A stretch of DNA of 44,943 bases, from contig NZ_AKIW01000037.1 in NCBI RefSeq assembly GCF_000282635.1, forward strand, positions 5,742 to 50,684, read 5' to 3'. Below the pieces are notes generated by a model. It ran no database searches. It saw nothing but the letters and a program-made list of their open reading frames with translations, and had not been told where the DNA came from. A program made the translations under genes and the position numbers. Origin of the DNA: Variovorax sp. CF313. Its GTDB lineage: Bacteria; Pseudomonadota; Gammaproteobacteria; Burkholderiales; Burkholderiaceae_C. Below are positions 15,885 through 23,904 of this stretch, piece by piece. How positions within the stretch are numbered: position 1 is the first letter of the stretch; the number at the start of each line of letters is the position of its first letter.

Positions 15885-17492
15885 GGGGGTGCGGACGAAA
15901 ACTTGGACTACCTGGAGATAGTTCATGTATTCATACGAAGACCGTATCCGAGCGGTCACGCTCTACATCAAGCTGGGCAAGCGCACCGGGGCGACTATCC
16001 GCCAGTTGGGCTATCCGACGAAGAACTCTTTGAGGAGCTGGCATGAGGAGTACGAGCGGCGCCTGGACCTGTCGTCCGGCTACGTGCGCTCGAAGCCGAA
16101 GTATTCTCAAATTCAGAAGGAGCAGGCTGTCAAACACTACGCCGAGCACGGGCGCTGCATTGCCTCCGCGGTCAAGGCGTTGGGCTATCCGTGCCGCGAT
16201 TTGCTGCGTGCCTGGATTCATGAACTGGACCCCGGCTCCTGCCAGCGCGTTGTCGGCAGGGCCGTCAGTGCACCTCGGCCGCCGCAACTGAAGAAGCTGG
16301 CGGTCCTCGAACTGTGCACTCGTGAGGGAAGTGCGCAAGTGGTTGCTCAGAAGCTTGGCGTGAGCAGGCCGACGTTGTACAACTGGAAGAACCAGCTTCT
16401 GGGACGTGAGGCACCCGCATCCATGAAACACACCAATCAGTCCCCGCGGGCTCAAGAGCGCGACGAGCTCGAGCGCGAGGTTGATGCGTTGCGCCGCGAA
16501 GTCAGGCAACTGCGCCTTGAGCAGGACCTCTTGAATAAGGCCAATGAACTGTTAAAAAAAGGCCTGGGCGTCGATCTGCAGCTCCTGTCCAACCGGGAGA
16601 AGACACTGCTGATTGACGCCCTCAAGGAGCATTACGGCTTGCCAGAACTCCTTGCACAGTTGGGCCTGGCACGTAGCTCGTACTTCTACCATCGGGCCCG
16701 CGCAGTGGTGGGCGACAAGTACCTCCAAGTGCGGCAGTCCATCACCGAGATCTTTGAGTCGAACCACCGTTGCTACGGCTACCGCAGGCTGCAGGCCTCG
16801 CTGACCAGGCAAGACGTCACCATCTCCGAGAAGGTGGTGCAGCGCCTGATGAAGCAAGAGAGCCTGATCGTGGCCAAGCCCAAGCGGCGCCGGTATGCGT
16901 CCTACCTTGGCGAGATCAGCCCCGCGCCCGAGAACATCATCAACCGAGACTTCCAGGCAGGGGCACCGAACGAGAAGTGGCTCACGGACATCACGGAGTT
17001 CCAGATCCCGGCTGGCAAGGTGTACTTGTCGCCGATCATCGACTGCTTCGACGGGATGGTAGTGAGCTGGACCATTGGCACGAGCCCGGATGCTGAGTTG
17101 GTCAACACCATGCTGGATGCAGCCATCGAGACGGTGATGGACACCGCCGACCGGCCTGTGGTCCACTCCGACCGCGGCGGACACTACCGCTGGCCAGGCT
17201 GGCTATCGAGAATGAGCGATGCCAACCTCATCCGCTCGATGTCCCGCAAGGCCTGTTCTCCGGACAATGCGGCTTGCGAAGGCTTCTTCGGTCGCCTCAA
17301 GAACGAACTGTTCTATCCTCGGGATTGGATGGGCACGACCATCGAGCAGTTCATTGAAGTGGTCGGCTCGTACATCCGCTGGTACAACGAGAAGCGGATC
17401 AAGATCTCCCTGGGGGCCCTCAGCCCAATCGAATACAGGGTGAGCCTTGGACTTGCGGCATAAAACCAGTCCAAGTTTTTATCCGCACCCCC
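15885..17492 (+). mobile_element. IS3-family insertion sequence
   Basis: About 1.6 kb. The terminal inverted repeats are GGGGGTGCGGA (15885-15895) then AAAACTTGGACT on the left, and AGTCCAAGTTTT then TCCGCACCCCC (17482-17492) on the right: about 23 of 25 positions match. If the element is defined by TG...CA it spans 15890-17487. One transposase frame fills it. The flanks (left GTAC, right AGCT) are not duplicated, so it did not arrive here by a simple insertion still intact; an adjacent deletion is likely and would explain the cut binding-protein gene on the right. Confidence 0.88.
15925..17463 (+). CDS. IS3-family transposase (single long OrfAB-type frame)
   Basis: Transposase of 512 residues. 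The N-terminal part has two or three HTH-like segments (residues 1-60, 65-120 and 125-160, e.g. VAQKLGVSRPTLYNWKNQL), followed by a coiled coil (ERDELEREVDALRREVRQLRLEQDLL). The integrase core carries the DDE triad: Asp in WLTDITEF, Asp in VHSDRGGHY, Glu in NAACEGFFGRLKNELFY. It is longer than usual for IS3 (about 380-400). The OrfA/OrfB junction has an A7 tract (16554-16560) typical of frameshift or slippage sites, yet here the frame passes straight through. The protein appears intact. Confidence 0.92.
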   Translation: MYSYEDRIRAVTLYIKLGKRTGATIRQLGYPTKNSLRSWHEEYERRLDLSSGYVRSKPKYSQIQKEQAVKHYAEHGRCIASAVKALGYPCRDLLRAWIHELDPGSCQRVVGRAVSAPRPPQLKKLAVLELCTREGSAQVVAQKLGVSRPTLYNWKNQLLGREAPASMKHTNQSPRAQERDELEREVDALRREVRQLRLEQDLLNKANELLKKGLGVDLQLLSNREKTLLIDALKEHYGLPELLAQLGLARSSYFYHRARAVVGDKYLQVRQSITEIFESNHRCYGYRRLQASLTRQDVTISEKVVQRLMKQESLIVAKPKRRRYASYLGEISPAPENIINRDFQAGAPNEKWLTDITEFQIPAGKVYLSPIIDCFDGMVVSWTIGTSPDAELVNTMLDAAIETVMDTADRPVVHSDRGGHYRWPGWLSRMSDANLIRSMSRKACSPDNAACEGFFGRLKNELFYPRDWMGTTIEQFIEVVGSYIRWYNEKRIKISLGALSPIEYRVSLGLAA

Positions 17493-17515
17493 AGCTGGTC
17501 AAGATTGCACTGGCA

Positions 17516-17977
17516 CTAACACCATACGCCCACGCTGTCGTCCGTGTTCACGCCAACTGCTTGCGTGGCATGGTCCAGGTCCCGTACCGACTGCATCTTC
17601 GAGTCGGCGCGCACCAGTGCACTCTGCTGCACGAGCATGTAGGTCTGGGAGTAAAGCACCGTGCCCTTTCGCTGCGGGTTCGGGGCGACGAATCCGATGT
17701 CGGCCGATCCGTTTCGCACGGCTTCCAGCACATCAGCTGCTGTCGCCAGAGGCGCAATGGCCGTCGGCACGCCCGCCCTGCGACCCAGTTCACGGGTGAG
17801 ATCGGCCACCACGCCCGAGACGGCGCCGGTGGCGGAGTCGCGGCGCCCCTGTGCCAGGTTGGCAACGATGTAGGCAGCGCGCAGCTGCCCCGTGGGTGCC
17901 AGGGTCGGCTCAGCGGCCATGACGCCTCCAGCGAGCAGCGACAACAACAATGGGAAGGAAGTAGCCAGCCTGGTCAT
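17516..17977 (-). pseudogene. Truncated periplasmic substrate-binding protein (SBP family 3 type)
   Basis: Remnant of about 153 residues of a family whose members usually have about 250 or more. ATG 17977 starts a signal peptide (MTRLATSFPLLLSLLAGGVMAA). The first lobe follows: GQLRAAYIVANLAQG, GVVADLTRELGRRAGVP, VRNGSADIGFVAPNP and QTYMLVQQSALVR. It breaks off after QAVGVNTDDSVGV with a stop 23 bp from the right end of the IS, so the second half was deleted. Upstream in-frame starts exist up to 18031. It is divergent from the LysR gene at 18079, which may once have controlled it. Confidence 0.8.
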
Positions 17978-18078
17978 GCAACATCGCGCGTTCAGCGTCT
18001 CCATATTTCTTGCACGTATCTTTGCGCGCATGAACGCACGCGTCCAATTTAGAATTCGCCGGTATCGTCATCATTGCG

Positions 18079-19002
18079 GTGAATAACGTGCGGCTGGATC
18101 TCAATCTGGTTTCCATCCTGGAGGCCGTCATGCTCGAACGCAACGTGACGCGCGCGGCGGCCAGTCTCGCGATGACCCAGCCCGCCGTCAGCAATGCGCT
18201 TCGCCGCGCCCGGCAGCTGACCAACGACGATCTGTTCATCAAGGTAGCCAACGGTGTTCGGCCGACGGCGCGGATGATGGCGATGTGGCCCGATATTCAT
18301 CGCTCGCTCGCCGTGCTGCGTGCTTCGATCGCGCCGCAGCACTTCGATCCGCGCGCGGACGCCACCACCTTTCGCATCGCAGTGACCGACAGCCTTGCAT
18401 CCCAGGCGGTCTCCGGCATCACGCTGAAGCTGGGCGAAGCCTCTCCTTTCGGACGCGTCGCGTTCTCCCACCACACGAACGCCAGCTCGCTCGAAGCGAT
18501 CGAACGCGGTACGCTGGACTGCGCGGTCGGGATGTTCCCGACGCTGCCTCACAGCGTCCATGTGCACAGTCTGCGCGCGGACCGCTACGTGTGCGTCATG
18601 AGGCGGGGGCATGAACTCAGCCGGGCGATGTCGCTGGATGCGTTTGCCGAAGCGCGGCACGTGCTTGTGTCGCCGTCGGGCCAGGACATGGGCATCGTCG
18701 ACAGCTGGCTCAGCCTACATGGCCTCAGTCGCAGCGTGGTCGCGGTCGTCAACCGCTTTGCCGACGCACTTCGGATCGTGGCCGACAGCAATCTGCTGGT
18801 CTGCGTTCCCGGCGACCTTCTGCATGGGCCATCGCACAAGCTCATGGCCAAGAACAAGCTGGTGGCACGCGAGTTGCCGTTCGAGGTGGAGAAGCTGCTG
18901 TACAAGCTGATCTGGCACGAGCGGCTGAATGCGCATCCCGCTCATCAGTGGTTCCGCTCGCTCGTCGCGGAGGTCTGCGGCGCAACGCTGCGCCACTCTT
19001 GA
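18079..19002 (+). CDS. LysR-family regulator, NahR/NodD-like
   Basis: Regulator of 307 residues. The N-terminal winged HTH is RLDLNLVSILEAVMLERNVTRAAASLAMTQPAVSNALRRARQL (in overlapping parts, residues 5-47). The DLNL start and the ligand-binding part beginning TTFRIAVTDSLASQ resemble the NahR/LinR/DntR/NodD branch, which often senses aromatic acids. The start is GTG 18079 (GTG 18088 is also possible). It is divergent from the truncated binding protein and 130 bp before a lipoprotein hydrolase. Confidence 0.87.
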   Translation: MNNVRLDLNLVSILEAVMLERNVTRAAASLAMTQPAVSNALRRARQLTNDDLFIKVANGVRPTARMMAMWPDIHRSLAVLRASIAPQHFDPRADATTFRIAVTDSLASQAVSGITLKLGEASPFGRVAFSHHTNASSLEAIERGTLDCAVGMFPTLPHSVHVHSLRADRYVCVMRRGHELSRAMSLDAFAEARHVLVSPSGQDMGIVDSWLSLHGLSRSVVAVVNRFADALRIVADSNLLVCVPGDLLHGPSHKLMAKNKLVARELPFEVEKLLYKLIWHERLNAHPAHQWFRSLVAEVCGATLRHS

Positions 19003-19043
19003 TCCCACCCTGGCCGGCACGCGTGCGTCACCAATGAGCGCAC

Positions 19044-19059
19044 CCAATGAATTCATTGG
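19044..19059. promoter_or_regulatory. 16-bp perfect palindrome upstream of the hydrolase
   Basis: CCAATGAATTCATTGG, with an extra CCAATGA copy 13 bases upstream (19031-19037). It lies 72 bp before the hydrolase start and is a candidate regulator site, for instance for the LysR protein encoded just upstream. Confidence 0.45.
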
Positions 19060-19131
19060 CTTTCCTCGTTGGACGCAGCGCACATGAAGACCTCTAATTC
19101 GTGGACACCACGAATACAACGGAGACTCTTC

Positions 19132-20196
19132 ATGCTTCACATCTATGGAAAGATCGCGGCCGCGGCCTGCGCCCTCTTGGTCGGATGCGGGAGCATCGGG
19201 ACCTCCGCAACTGCAACCGCGTCCTCGATCGGCGGGCCGCTGAGCCTGGCGGACGAAGGCATGTTTTTCGTCAACGCAACGCCCGCCGCTTCCAAGTACC
19301 CGGGCGTGTCGCCGGCCGGTCCCGGGCGGCCGGGGACGGTGGCGGTCAACCAGATGTACGTGCACTACCGCATTCCCTCCAAGCGGACCGGCGCCATTCC
19401 CGTCGTGCTGGTGCACGGCGGCGGATTGAGTGGAATGAGCTACGAGACCACGCCTGACGGCCGCGAGGGCTGGGCAACCTACTTCGCGCGCCAGGGACAT
19501 GCCGTCTACGTCGTGGACACACCCGGGCGTGGGCGCTCCGGCTTCAACGCCACGGCCATCAACGAAGCCAAGGCCGAAGGGAATGTCTCCGCGCTGCCGG
19601 CCAGTGTGCTGATGGTCACGGCCGAGCTGGCATGGCCGCTCTTCCGCTTCGGTCCGTCGCACGGGACGGCGTACCCGGACACCCAGTTTCCCGTCGAGGC
19701 CTTCGCCAGCTTCGCTTCGCAGGGCGTGCCCTTCGGGGAGGCCCTGCTCGAGGGCGGCGGCATGGGGACGGCTCCGCAGGCACTCGCGGCGCTGCTCGAC
19801 AAGACCGGGCCGGCGATCGTCGTGGTGCATTCGCTGGCCGGTCCCTTTGCCGATGCACTGGTCGGGCTGCGCCCCGGCCTCGTCAAGGCGGTCGTCAACA
19901 TCGAGGGTGCGCAGTCGGTCGTTCCCACCGACGCGCAGATCGCGGCCTACCGGGGCGTTCCGGTGCTGGAGCTGTTCGGCGACCATCTCGATGCGCCCGT
20001 GTTCACCGGCCGGCCGCGCTACGAGGCGCGCAAGGCCGTGGTCGAGCGGATCAACCGCCTCGAAGGCGGCAGGGCAAGCCTGGTGCGGCTTCCGGACGTG
20101 GGCCTCAAGGGCAACTCGCACATGATGATGCAGGACAGGAACAACCTGCAGGTGGCCGACTTCATCCTGGGCTGGATCGCGGACAAGGTGCGCTGA
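19132..20196 (+). CDS. Secreted alpha/beta-hydrolase lipoprotein
   Basis: Hydrolase of 354 residues. The N-terminus has a lipobox (LLVGC, Cys about residue 18), so it is probably anchored in the membrane. The alpha/beta-hydrolase fold is shown by VVLVHGGGLSGMSYE (oxyanion HGGG, about 85-97), VYVVDTPGRGRSGF, the nucleophile elbow VVVHSLAGPF (Ser about 232), VLELFGDHLDAP (acidic region) and NSHMMMQDRNN near the C-terminus, where the catalytic His is expected. ATG 19132 was chosen because GGAG lies seven bases upstream; the frame is open further up. It is an esterase-like enzyme of unknown substrate, plausibly releasing an aromatic acid outside the cytoplasm. Confidence 0.82.
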   Translation: MLHIYGKIAAAACALLVGCGSIGTSATATASSIGGPLSLADEGMFFVNATPAASKYPGVSPAGPGRPGTVAVNQMYVHYRIPSKRTGAIPVVLVHGGGLSGMSYETTPDGREGWATYFARQGHAVYVVDTPGRGRSGFNATAINEAKAEGNVSALPASVLMVTAELAWPLFRFGPSHGTAYPDTQFPVEAFASFASQGVPFGEALLEGGGMGTAPQALAALLDKTGPAIVVVHSLAGPFADALVGLRPGLVKAVVNIEGAQSVVPTDAQIAAYRGVPVLELFGDHLDAPVFTGRPRYEARKAVVERINRLEGGRASLVRLPDVGLKGNSHMMMQDRNNLQVADFILGWIADKVR

Positions 20197-20278
20197 GCCG
20201 CTCTGCTTCGCCTGACTCAGGGTCACCGCGATGACGAAGCAGGACGCCCTCATGGCCGGCCTGGAGGCTCACCGTCCG

Positions 20279-21073
20279 CTAGCCGCCCGGCGCGCTGCCG
20301 CGGTTCTCCGCAACCACGTTGTTGCGCAGGATGCCGATGCCCTCGATCTCGATTTCAATGGTGTCGCCCACCTGGATCGGGCCGACGCCCGCGGGAGTGC
20401 CGGTCATGATCATGTCGCCCGGCAGCAGGGTCATGTAGCGGCTCAGGTACGCAATGAGCTCCGGCACCGAAAAGAGCAAGTCCGCGGTCGTCCCGTTCTG
20501 CCGCACGGCGCCGTTGACGCGCGTGATGATGCCCAGCCTCGAAGGATCCAGCCCGGTGGCGATCACCGGCCCCATCGGCGCGAAGGTGTCGTAGCCCTTG
20601 CCCGCGAGCAGGCAGCCGAACTCGCTTTCGCGGCGCTGCAGCACCCGGTCGCTCACGTCGTTGCCGCAGGTGTAGCCGAGCACATGGTCCAACGCATTGG
20701 CCGCGGAAACGTGGCGCGCCTTCTTGCCGATCACGACCGTGAGTTCGCCTTCGAAGTGGATGTTCTGCCCATCGTCGGGATAGACGATCGACTCGTCCGG
20801 ACCGATCACGCTCGTGCTCGGCTTCATGAACAGCACGGGGATTTGGGGCACCGACTTGCCGACCTCCTTCGAATGCGCAACGTAGTTGTAGCCGAGGCCG
20901 AACACGCGCGGCTGTTCGACGGGCGCGAGCAGGCGCACGGCGGAGGGCGCATCGATCGCGCCGCTGCGCTTGAGGCCGACGAGCGGCGAGCTCTCCAGCC
21001 GAGCGATCGAGCCTTCGTTTTCAATGATTCCGTAGTGGACGCATTCGTCCAGCGCGTATCTCGCGATGTGCAT
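20279..21073 (-). CDS. Fumarylacetoacetate hydrolase (FAH)-family protein
   Basis: Cytoplasmic Mg-dependent C-C-cleaving or decarboxylating enzyme of 264 residues. FAH-fold signatures: RVFGLGYNYVAHSKEVG (about 56-72), HFEGELTVVIGKKARHV with the metal-binding Glu, LGYTCGNDVSDR, and MTGTPAGVGPIQVGDTIEIEIEGIG near the end. Homologues include HpaG-type isomerase/decarboxylases, acylpyruvases and oxaloacetate decarboxylase-like enzymes. It is divergent from the ABC operon, and its promoter overlaps a LacI-type operator, so it is part of the same regulon. In the meta-cleavage context an isomerase/decarboxylase or ring-fission-product hydrolase role is plausible but not proven. Confidence 0.86.
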   Translation of the reverse strand: MHIARYALDECVHYGIIENEGSIARLESSPLVGLKRSGAIDAPSAVRLLAPVEQPRVFGLGYNYVAHSKEVGKSVPQIPVLFMKPSTSVIGPDESIVYPDDGQNIHFEGELTVVIGKKARHVSAANALDHVLGYTCGNDVSDRVLQRRESEFGCLLAGKGYDTFAPMGPVIATGLDPSRLGIITRVNGAVRQNGTTADLLFSVPELIAYLSRYMTLLPGDMIMTGTPAGVGPIQVGDTIEIEIEGIGILRNNVVAENRGSAPGG

Positions 21074-21111
21074 GGTGGTTCCGATTTCTTCTGTTGTTGC
21101 CGATCTCTGAT

Positions 21112-21144
21112 GCTAACGTTAGCTTTCAGAAGGATGGTTGTCAA
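21112..21144 (-). promoter_or_regulatory. FAH promoter with LacI-type operator A
   Basis: On the minus strand, -35 TTGACA (21139-21144), a 17-base spacer, -10 TAACGT (21116-21121). The -10 is inside the perfect palindrome GCTAACGTTAGC (21112-21123), a typical LacI/PurR-family operator with central CG. Its twin is 101 bp away at 21213-21224. Confidence 0.75.
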
Positions 21145-21178
21145 GGAGGGCATCCCAAGTGGTTTTTTCTGAAATCCG

Positions 21179-21224
21179 TTGACAAGCAAGATGCGCGTTT
21201 GCCAGAATATGCGCAAACGTTAGC
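21179..21224 (+). promoter_or_regulatory. ABC-operon promoter with LacI-type operator B
   Basis: -35 TTGACA (21179-21184), 18-base spacer, -10 CAGAAT (21203-21208). The expected transcript start near 21214-21216 lies in the operator GCAAACGTTAGC (21213-21224, one mismatch to operator A). Confidence 0.72.
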
Positions 21225-21245
21225 ACAAACAAGGAGACAAACTTC

Positions 21246-21296
21246 ATGATCGAATCCGCACCGCTTGCGCGGCCTGGCACAAGGAGTTCGCCATGA
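21246..21296 (+). CDS. 16-residue upstream ORF coupled to livH
   Basis: ATG 21246 has an excellent ribosome site (AAGGAGA, nine bases upstream). The frame (starting MIESAPLARPG) stops at TGA 21294-21296, which overlaps the ATG of the livH-like gene (ATGA). It could couple translation of the permease or be a coding remnant; an internal AAGGAG also lies seven bases before the livH start. Confidence 0.4.
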   Translation: MIESAPLARPGTRSSP

Positions 21297-22141
21297 GCGC
21301 GACCTTGCTCGCCCAATCGGCCATCGGAGGCTTGCTGCTCGGCGGCATCTACGGGCTGCTCGCACTCGGTCTCAGCGTGAGCTGGGGTTTGCTGCGCCTG
21401 GTGAACCTGAGCCACTTCGCCCTGGCCTTCCTTGGCGCCTATCTCACCTATCAGCTCGGAACGCAGTTCGGCATCGCGCCGTGGCTGTCGGCGCTGGTCG
21501 TGGTGCCTGCGTTCTTCGTCGCCGGCATTGCCTTGCACGCGCTGTTCGTGCGCTTCCAGGTCAGCGAGTTCGCGTCGATGCTGGTCACCTTCGGCATCAC
21601 CATCCTGATCGAGTCGCTGATCCAGTGGCTCTGGTCCGCGGACTACCGCAAGTTCGAGTCCGGCTATGCGCAAGCGTCGCTGCGGATCGGGCCGCTGTTC
21701 GTGCCGGTGCTGGAACTCGCCGCCTTCGCTTGCGCGGCGCTCCTCGCGGTCGCGGCGTGGGCCGGGCTGAACCGGACCCTGCTGGGCAAGGCGCTGCGCG
21801 CAGCTGCGCACGATGGCCCGATCGCAGCGGCCTTCGGCATCCATGCCAAGCGTCTTTCGTACTTGCTGGCCGGCCTGTGCGCCGCCTCGGCCGGCGTCGC
21901 GGGTGTGTTCATCGCGCTGACCTCGACGCTCGCGCCTTCGCAGATCGAAGCGTGGATCGGCGTCGTGTTTGCGGTGGTGATCATCGGCGGGCTCGCGCGC
22001 CCGCTCGGTGCGCTGGCGGCCGGCTGCCTGATCGGCGTTTCCGAGTCGGTGACCATGGCGGCGGTCAACCCCGCCTGGGCGCCGCTGGTGGCCTTCTCGA
22101 TCCTGATCGTCCTGCTGCTGTGGAGGCCCAGATGGCTCTGA
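21293..22141 (+). CDS. Branched-chain-amino-acid-type ABC permease, LivH-like
   Basis: Inner-membrane permease of 282 residues with about eight hydrophobic helices. The opening SAIGGLLLGGIYGLLALGLSVSWGLLRLVNLSHFALAFLGAY (in parts, residues 9-52) is the HAAT/LivH signature. GLARPLGALAAGCLIGVSESV near residue 232 is the conserved C-terminal segment. Transporters of this family import branched-chain amino acids, urea, amides and, in catabolic clusters like this one, aromatic acids. First main gene of the operon; its end overlaps the next gene by 10 bp. Confidence 0.92.
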   Translation: MSATLLAQSAIGGLLLGGIYGLLALGLSVSWGLLRLVNLSHFALAFLGAYLTYQLGTQFGIAPWLSALVVVPAFFVAGIALHALFVRFQVSEFASMLVTFGITILIESLIQWLWSADYRKFESGYAQASLRIGPLFVPVLELAAFACAALLAVAAWAGLNRTLLGKALRAAAHDGPIAAAFGIHAKRLSYLLAGLCAASAGVAGVFIALTSTLAPSQIEAWIGVVFAVVIIGGLARPLGALAAGCLIGVSESVTMAAVNPAWAPLVAFSILIVLLLWRPRWL

Positions 22142-23904
22142 TCCCACGACACGCACGCGCAGCGGCGGCGTCGGCCGTGGCCGTCCTGATCGCGCTGCCC
22201 TTTGCAGGCGTTGCCGACTTCTACCTCTCGTACCTCTACGTCATCTTCTTCTGGATTGCGCTGGCCACCAGCTGGGGCATCCTGAGCGGCTACTCGGGCT
22301 ACTGGAGTTTCGGCCACGCGGCGTTCTTCGGTGCCGGCGCCTACACCACGGCCACGCTCGCCGGCAAATGGGGCGTGCCCTTCCTGCTGACCATTCCGGC
22401 TGCAGCGGGGATCGCAGCGGCGCTCGCACTCGGCATCGGGTGGGTGGTGTTTCGCATCAACACGCTGCGCGCCGAGTTCTTCGCACTGCTCACGCTCTCC
22501 GTGACCTACGTGCTGGCGGCCGTGATCTCCAATACGCCGATCGACGGCGGTGGCGGGGTCTACCTGAGCAACGTCTCGATTCCCCGGCTCGGCACCACGG
22601 TGCCGGGGGCGATCTACCTGCTGGGGCTCGTGCTGGCCCTGGCCGCCCTGGCGGTCTCGCGCAAGATCCTCCGCTCGCGCCTGGGCGCCGGCTTGCTGGC
22701 CATCCATGACGACGAGGACGTGGCAGAAGTCAAAGGCGTGCCGACCCTGCACTACAAGCTCGTCGCCTTCGCCATCTCTTCGGCGATTGCCGGTGCGGCC
22801 GGTGCGATCCAGGCGGCCTACGTGGGCTATGTCACCGTGGGCGAGACCTTCTCGATCACGGTGCCGCTGTACGTCGTGCTCATGAGCATCCTGGGTGGCG
22901 CACGCCACTGGGCAGGACCGGCCATCGGCGCGGCAATGATCACGGCGGCGCTGAGCCTCTTCGTCGGCGGCGGGCACGCCGAGCTCGGCCGTGCCGGTGT
23001 GGCGCTCGCACTCGTGGTCGTGATCCTGGTCCTGCCCGAGGGCATCGCGCCCAGCCTGTTCGGCAGCTTCGCCCGGCGCAAGAGCGCTGGCGCCGCACCC
23101 GCACCTGTCAACGCGAGCGAGCCGGGCAATGTCGTCGTGATGAAGCCGCCGGCCGTCCATGCCGCCGCCGTGCGGCCCTTGCTGACATGCCGCGCGGTCG
23201 CGAAGTCCTTCGGCGGCATTCGCGCGCTGCAGGGCGTCGACCTGCAGGTCGAGGAAGGCGAGATCCTCGCGCTCGTCGGACCGAACGGCTCCGGCAAGTC
23301 GACCCTGATCAACATGATCAGCGGGCACTTTCCGCTCAGCTCCGGCAGCATCGAGCTGCGGGGCGCTTCCATCGACGGCCTGGCGCCGCACGAGGTGGCA
23401 CGCCGCGGCATCGCGCGCACCTACCAGATCCCGCGCCTCTTCGATCACCTCACGGTGCTGGAGAACGTGCGTCTGTGCGCCTTCTTCGGCGGCGCGCAGG
23501 ACGCGGCCGGCGAGAGCCCTGATGCGCTGGCACTTCGCTGGCTCGCGTTCACCGGCCTCGAAGCGAAGGCGGACGTGCTGCCGCCGGCACTCAACCTGCA
23601 TGAGCGCAAGTTCGTCGAACTCGCGCGCGCCCTGGCAGCGCGGCCGCGCCTCCTGTTGCTGGACGAGGTGCTGTGCGGATTGACGCCGACCGAAGTCGAC
23701 CACGCCATCGCGATGATCCGCAAGATCAGGGCGGGCGGCACCACCATCGTCTTCGTCGAGCACCTGATGCGGGCGGTGGTCGCGCTTGCCGATCGCATCG
23801 CGGTGCTCGACCAGGGCACCTTGCTCGCCCTCGGGCTTCCGCGCGAAACGATGCAGGACCCGCGCGTCGTGGGCGCCTACCTGGGGACCGCCCATGCTGC
23901 TTGA
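22132..23904 (+). CDS. LivM-LivG fusion: ABC permease and ATPase in one chain
   Basis: 590 residues in two parts. Residues 1-310 are a LivM-type permease (YVIFFWIALATSWGILSGYSGYWSFGHAAFFGAGAY in parts, the family signature). Residues about 345-590 are a LivG-type ATPase: Walker A LVGPNGSGKST (about 380), Q-loop region RTYQIPRLFDHLTVLENV, Walker B LLLLDEVLCGL and switch His in VFVEHLMRAV. The ABC signature is poor: LNLHERKFVELARAL where LSGGQ-like residues are expected. ATG 22132 overlaps livH by 10 bp. Such fusions occur in Burkholderiales. Confidence 0.9.
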   Translation: MALIPRHARAAAASAVAVLIALPFAGVADFYLSYLYVIFFWIALATSWGILSGYSGYWSFGHAAFFGAGAYTTATLAGKWGVPFLLTIPAAAGIAAALALGIGWVVFRINTLRAEFFALLTLSVTYVLAAVISNTPIDGGGGVYLSNVSIPRLGTTVPGAIYLLGLVLALAALAVSRKILRSRLGAGLLAIHDDEDVAEVKGVPTLHYKLVAFAISSAIAGAAGAIQAAYVGYVTVGETFSITVPLYVVLMSILGGARHWAGPAIGAAMITAALSLFVGGGHAELGRAGVALALVVVILVLPEGIAPSLFGSFARRKSAGAAPAPVNASEPGNVVVMKPPAVHAAAVRPLLTCRAVAKSFGGIRALQGVDLQVEEGEILALVGPNGSGKSTLINMISGHFPLSSGSIELRGASIDGLAPHEVARRGIARTYQIPRLFDHLTVLENVRLCAFFGGAQDAAGESPDALALRWLAFTGLEAKADVLPPALNLHERKFVELARALAARPRLLLLDEVLCGLTPTEVDHAIAMIRKIRAGGTTIVFVEHLMRAVVALADRIAVLDQGTLLALGLPRETMQDPRVVGAYLGTAHAA

